Shown here piece after piece: positions 61,074 to 64,000 of a stretch of 64,000 bases of DNA (its first letter is position 1; the number at the start of each line of letters is the position of its first letter). Source of the DNA: Flavobacteriales bacterium. Its GTDB lineage: Bacteria; Bacteroidota; Bacteroidia; Flavobacteriales_F; PHOS-HE28. The stretch spans positions 1-64,000 of the forward strand of contig JADJCS010000008.1 of the NCBI GenBank assembly GCA_016703105.1, in the 5' to 3' direction. A model generated the notes under the pieces. It did no database searches. It worked only from the letters and a program-made list of their open reading frames with translations, and was not told the DNA's origin. A program made the translations under genes and the position numbers.

Positions 61074-61439
61074 TCACCCGTGGTACACCCGGCTCGCGAC
61101 GATCCTCCCATCACGGATCTCCAACACTTCGCCTACACGCAGGTCTTCTTCACCCTGTACATGTCGTGTGTACTCCATGAAGACCTGCTCCTCATCCGCA
61201 GTGAGCTTGACGACATCGTAACGGAGCGACGGCAGCCGATCGAACGCATCGCGCCACCACGCACGCAAGGCTGCCTTACCGAGGATCAGGCCATTGGTCT
61301 CTGGCTGTCGGACCTTGAGCTTCGGGCTGAAGTGCTGCGCATCATCAGCATAGAGTGCCAACAGTGCCTCCAGATCGTGGGCATTGAATGCGGCGAACCA
61401 ACGGCGAGCGATCAGCTTGTTGGGGTGCTCTGCGAACAT
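61074..61439 (-). CDS. SnoaL-like / NTF2-fold protein
   Basis: 121 residues from ATG at 61439 (MFAEHPNKLIARRWFAAFNA); the frame is open to 61493. NTF2/SnoaL signature: FAAFNAHDLEALLALYADDA, LGKAALRAWWRDAFDRLPSL, EYTRHVQGEEDLRVGEVLEI. Such small cone-shaped proteins act as isomerases, hydrolases or binding proteins; the ligand is unknown. Gap of 24 bp to the repeat protein. Confidence 0.85.
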   Translation of the reverse strand: MFAEHPNKLIARRWFAAFNAHDLEALLALYADDAQHFSPKLKVRQPETNGLILGKAALRAWWRDAFDRLPSLRYDVVKLTADEEQVFMEYTRHVQGEEDLRVGEVLEIRDGRIVASRVYHG

Positions 61440-61533
61440 GGGGCGAAGATCGATGGCAAAGTCTCGTGAACGCGGTATGTCGACCGGTATCACTTATGGA
61501 GGTTCATCCCGGATCGGGAAGCGGGAGTGCCCG

Positions 61534-61797
61534 CTACTGATCGACCGATTTCACGGGCACACGCTGCAATGGATCCACGTACTGGCGCACGAGCGTGTCG
61601 ATGGTGTTCCGGTCGATGTGCGGGAATACGTCGTAGGCCTTCTCCTGCATGCGCCCGATGGTGGATGAAATGATCACCAAGCTCCCGATGCCGCTTCGCG
61701 CATCGGCCAGCTTATGATCTCGCATTTCGCGGTCCTGCAACCAACTCATCACCGTATCGTGTTCGGTGGTATCGCTGTGTGCCTTGCTCTTGGTCAT
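61534..61797 (-). CDS. Hypothetical small protein
   Basis: 87 residues, ATG at 61797. Charged, mainly helical (DTVMSWLQDREMRDHKLADA, GRMQEKAYDVFPHIDRNTID), no signal or membrane segment. Not recognised. Upstream gene on this strand lies 90 bp away. Confidence 0.6.
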   Translation of the reverse strand: MTKSKAHSDTTEHDTVMSWLQDREMRDHKLADARSGIGSLVIISSTIGRMQEKAYDVFPHIDRNTIDTLVRQYVDPLQRVPVKSVDQ

Positions 61798-61887
61798 TGC
61801 GTGAAGCTACGGTGATCATGGGCGTTCACTGCGCGCGCTATCGCAGCAGGTCATGCCTCGATGTGATGGGTTCGAGATCTTTGCGAC

Positions 61888-62232
61888 CTACTCCGTTACC
61901 GGAACTTCTGCGGGCGCGGTGGGCACCGTCCCTTGCTTGCGCGCAGGCATCCGATCCCCGGCGCGATTGAAGGTCCAGTCGTACTTGCCACCGCTGCGCG
62001 GGAACGCCTTGCATTGCGGGATCAAGTTCAACATGTTCGCCTTCACCAGCTTCACCAAGAAGGCGCGGAAGTGCTTTCCCTTTTCGTGATCGCGCTCCAC
62101 CAGCTTGGCGTCGGCCAGAATACCGTACAGTTCCTCGCTGCGGACGTTCACCGTCCGGGTGCTTTCCAGGTGCTGTTCAATGGCCTTGCTGATCCGCAAG
62201 GCTTGCTGGATCTCGGCGGGGGTGATGGACAT
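61888..62232 (-). CDS. Hypothetical protein
   Basis: 114 residues from ATG at 62232 (MSITPAEIQQALRISKAIEQ). Mainly helical first half (EELYGILADAKLVERDHEKG, FRAFLVKLVKANMLNLIPQC), then FPRSGGKYDWTFNR and a Pro-rich tail (GTVPTAPAEVPVTE). The helix-turn-helix-like start and basic residues might suggest nucleic-acid binding, but I do not recognise the family. Confidence 0.65.
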   Translation of the reverse strand: MSITPAEIQQALRISKAIEQHLESTRTVNVRSEELYGILADAKLVERDHEKGKHFRAFLVKLVKANMLNLIPQCKAFPRSGGKYDWTFNRAGDRMPARKQGTVPTAPAEVPVTE

Positions 62233-62596
62233 GGGCCGTAAAGGTCGGTCATAAACCGCCGAATGGTGCGGCACCCCCAAGAATAGCCCAGTAACATGGG
62301 CTCCATTGGACCAGGATGCCTCCTCAACGGAGGCTCTCCTCCGCTATTCCCTGACCACTGCGATGGATAGGGGATTTCCCCCTGAACGTGAGGTCATTAC
62401 CGCGTAAGCTCGGGGCGCTGCGCCGAGGGTTCTTTTCAAGACCAGGTTGTCATGAGCATCGAGAACAACCACACTACCGACCATACCGAGGCCATTAGTG
62501 GCCGCGATCACTGGCGAGGTTCCTAGGAAGCCGTGGACCAAAGGAGGACGGCCCCGCTATCTTTCACCTACGCGGAACCAAACCCGGAAGATCCCC
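62233..62596. other. Gene-poor interval with two hairpins
   Basis: Divergent spacer before the delta-60 gene at 62597. It contains two perfect hairpins: AGCCCA/TGGGCT (62285-62302, 6-nt loop) and GCCTCC/GGAGGC (62318-62334, 5-nt loop), neither followed by a T-run. An open frame at 62344-62541 (minus) has weak sorting-domain-like residues (VVVLDAHDNLVLKRTLG) but no PNP motif or better upstream part, so it is not called as a gene. Confidence 0.4.
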
Positions 62597-64000
62597 ATGC
62601 GAACCCTCACGCTCATCACTGCTGTTGTCGCCATCGGAACATCCAGTGCGGTCGCCCAGTTACCCGGCGACTTGGACATCACTTTCTCCACGGATGGCTT
62701 CGTTACCACCGAGATCCAACCGCCCAGCTGGGACAACGCCATGTGCATGGCATTGCAGCCGGACGGGCGGATCCTTGTTGCCGGGACTTCCACCCCTCCC
62801 CAAATCGGCGGCAGCTATGTGTTGGCACTTGCGCGCTACATGCCCGACGGTACCCTTGACCCCTCCTTCGACTCCGATGGCAAGGTGACCACCGCCATCG
62901 GCACCATGGATGATGCGCTTTATGCCATCGCAATCCAGCAGGATGGGAAGATCGTGGTAGGGGGGAGCTCCTTTGAGAATGGAAGTGGTTACCTGTTCCT
63001 GGTAGCGCGGTACAATGCAGACGGCAGCTTGGACAGTTCCTTCAATGGTGTTGGCTGGCGGATCGACGACATCGGCGTTGGGCCGGAGGATCGCATCTTT
63101 TCCATCGCACTACAAGCCGATGAGAAGATCGTGGTGGCCGGGCGTGCCAGCAGCGGCACCCATGAGGATATGGCGCTCGCCCGATACAACCCCGACGGTT
63201 CCTTGGACAATACCTTCAGTGGCGATGGCATAATTGTCTCGTCGGTAGGGAGCGGCAATGATGAAGCCTATGGCATGGTCGTGCAGCCAAATGGTCGTAT
63301 CGTGATCGCGGGATTTTCCGGTGATGGTACCGATGATGACTTCACTTTGGCGCGCTTTGATGCTGACGGCGCGCTCGATCCTTCGTTCGACTCCGATGGT
63401 ATCGTCACCACATCCTTCGGCCCCGGGATCGACCGCGCCTTTTCCATAGCGCTTCAGCCCGACGGCAGGATCGTCGCGGGCGGCATGGCATCCAATGGGC
63501 CGGAGATCAACTTCGCCCTGGTCCGTTACGGAACGGATGGTGATCTCGATCTTACGTTCAGCGACGATGGCAAGACCATCAACGGGTTCAGTGCGCTGTG
63601 CTTCGCCCGTTCGCTGGCTCTTATGCCTGATGGGCGAATCACCATCGGTGGCACATCCGGTTACGGCTTCATGGTGGCGCTGTACAACGCCGATGGTACG
63701 CCGGACATTAGTTTCAGTGGCGACGGTGTGCAGAGTACCTCCATCGAAGACAGCTACGGAAATGCCGTAGCCGTTCAAACCGATGGAAAGATCCTATTGG
63801 CAGGCACGGCCAACTTTCCTTCCGACCTCAACCACTTTGCGGTAGTGCGCTACATCACCAGTTTGAACATCGACGTGCTTGAACTAGGCGGCACCCATCA
63901 GGCTCCACTCATCTCTCCCAACCCGATCGGGCTGAACGCCACTTTGGAGTATGAACTGCGGTCTACCGAACGGATCACGATCAGGTTGGAGGATCTGGAA
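62597..64000 (+). CDS. Delta-60 repeat T9SS protein (partial, runs off right edge)
   Basis: Open without stop from ATG at 62597 to the edge (468 codons). Signal peptide MRTLTLITAVVAIGTSSAVA. At least seven delta-60 repeats: PDGTLDPSFDSDGKV, ADGSLDSSFNGVGW, PDGSLDNTFSGDGI and variants, with QPDGRI(L/V)(I/V)(A/G)G cores. This is a relative of the propeller at the N-terminus of the giant gene. The end, LISPNPIGLNATLEYELRST, is the start of a T9SS type A sorting domain (PNP). Calcium-binding or recognition propeller, ligand unknown. Confidence 0.9.
   Translation, partial: MRTLTLITAVVAIGTSSAVAQLPGDLDITFSTDGFVTTEIQPPSWDNAMCMALQPDGRILVAGTSTPPQIGGSYVLALARYMPDGTLDPSFDSDGKVTTAIGTMDDALYAIAIQQDGKIVVGGSSFENGSGYLFLVARYNADGSLDSSFNGVGWRIDDIGVGPEDRIFSIALQADEKIVVAGRASSGTHEDMALARYNPDGSLDNTFSGDGIIVSSVGSGNDEAYGMVVQPNGRIVIAGFSGDGTDDDFTLARFDADGALDPSFDSDGIVTTSFGPGIDRAFSIALQPDGRIVAGGMASNGPEINFALVRYGTDGDLDLTFSDDGKTINGFSALCFARSLALMPDGRITIGGTSGYGFMVALYNADGTPDISFSGDGVQSTSIEDSYGNAVAVQTDGKILLAGTANFPSDLNHFAVVRYITSLNIDVLELGGTHQAPLISPNPIGLNATLEYELRSTERITIRLEDLE

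Noticed and set aside
62344..62541. 65-codon minus-strand frame
   Set aside because: Weak resemblance to the last strands of a T9SS domain, but no PNP motif, no upstream part and no clear start. Evidence too thin for a gene.
1..64000. tRNA, rRNA, insertion sequences or prophage genes
   Set aside because: No cloverleaf-like sequence, rRNA stretch, transposase or phage structural motif was recognised on either strand; a dedicated tRNA/Rfam search would be needed for certainty.

Overview
The window comes from a GC-rich member of the Bacteroidota, probably Flavobacteriales-like; genus cannot be told from the sequence. The lineage call rests on several extracellular proteins ending in type IX secretion (T9SS)-style C-termini, TPR and Reg_prop histidine kinases of the HisKA_3 class, a bacillithiol enzyme (BshC), delta-60 repeat propellers, and dockerin-like NDRDPIL repeats. 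No rRNA, tRNA, CRISPR array, insertion sequence or prophage gene was recognised.

Layout. 1-2952 (minus) is a MopE-type calcium-binding repeat gene that runs off the left edge. 3164-15586 (minus) is one giant secreted protein gene of about 4,140 codons: signal peptide, 14 delta-60 propeller repeats, calcium-binding TSP3-like repeats, a LamG-like domain, CARDB and Calx-beta-like domains, and a dockerin-like C-terminus. 15721-25039 (minus) is a dense signalling cluster of four histidine kinases and two NarL/LuxR-type response regulators. It is preceded in the same orientation by a membrane-anchored papain-like protease and a DUF962/Mpo1-like protein. 27131-32094 (plus) holds bshC, guaA and a LysM/receptor-like protein. 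32102-46500 (minus) is a mixed housekeeping and envelope block: fatty acid desaturase, two polytopic membrane proteins, a T9SS protein, a DoxX-like protein, an MmcQ/YjbR protein, a tricorn-like S41 protease, an HhH protein, an OmpA protein, a flavoprotein and a THUMP RNA methyltransferase. 46613-64000 carries a CPBP protease, a CotH-like T9SS protein, tryptophan 2,3-dioxygenase, more secreted proteins, a TPR adenylate cyclase, a second papain-like protease, two beta-helix proteins and several small genes. A second delta-60 protein runs off the right edge.

How the parts may work together. The two large surface-protein genes at the left share a three-block upstream module with identical internal spacing: GGAAC-N4-GTTCC, then GTCAAC-N9-GTTGAC, then a conserved GGATC/TGGACTTTGG block. 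The response-regulator gene lies directly upstream of the giant gene, so the signalling cluster is a natural candidate to control both. Within the cluster one kinase has lost its ATP-binding motifs but kept its sensor and phospho-acceptor His. Its neighbour has an intact ATPase but almost no sensor. This suggests a split kinase pair.

A caution: at least eleven genes are interrupted by single-base shifts, several in homopolymers, while the reading continues intact in another frame. This looks more like uncorrected long-read sequence error than real gene decay, so interrupted genes are annotated as single genes with the shift positions given.
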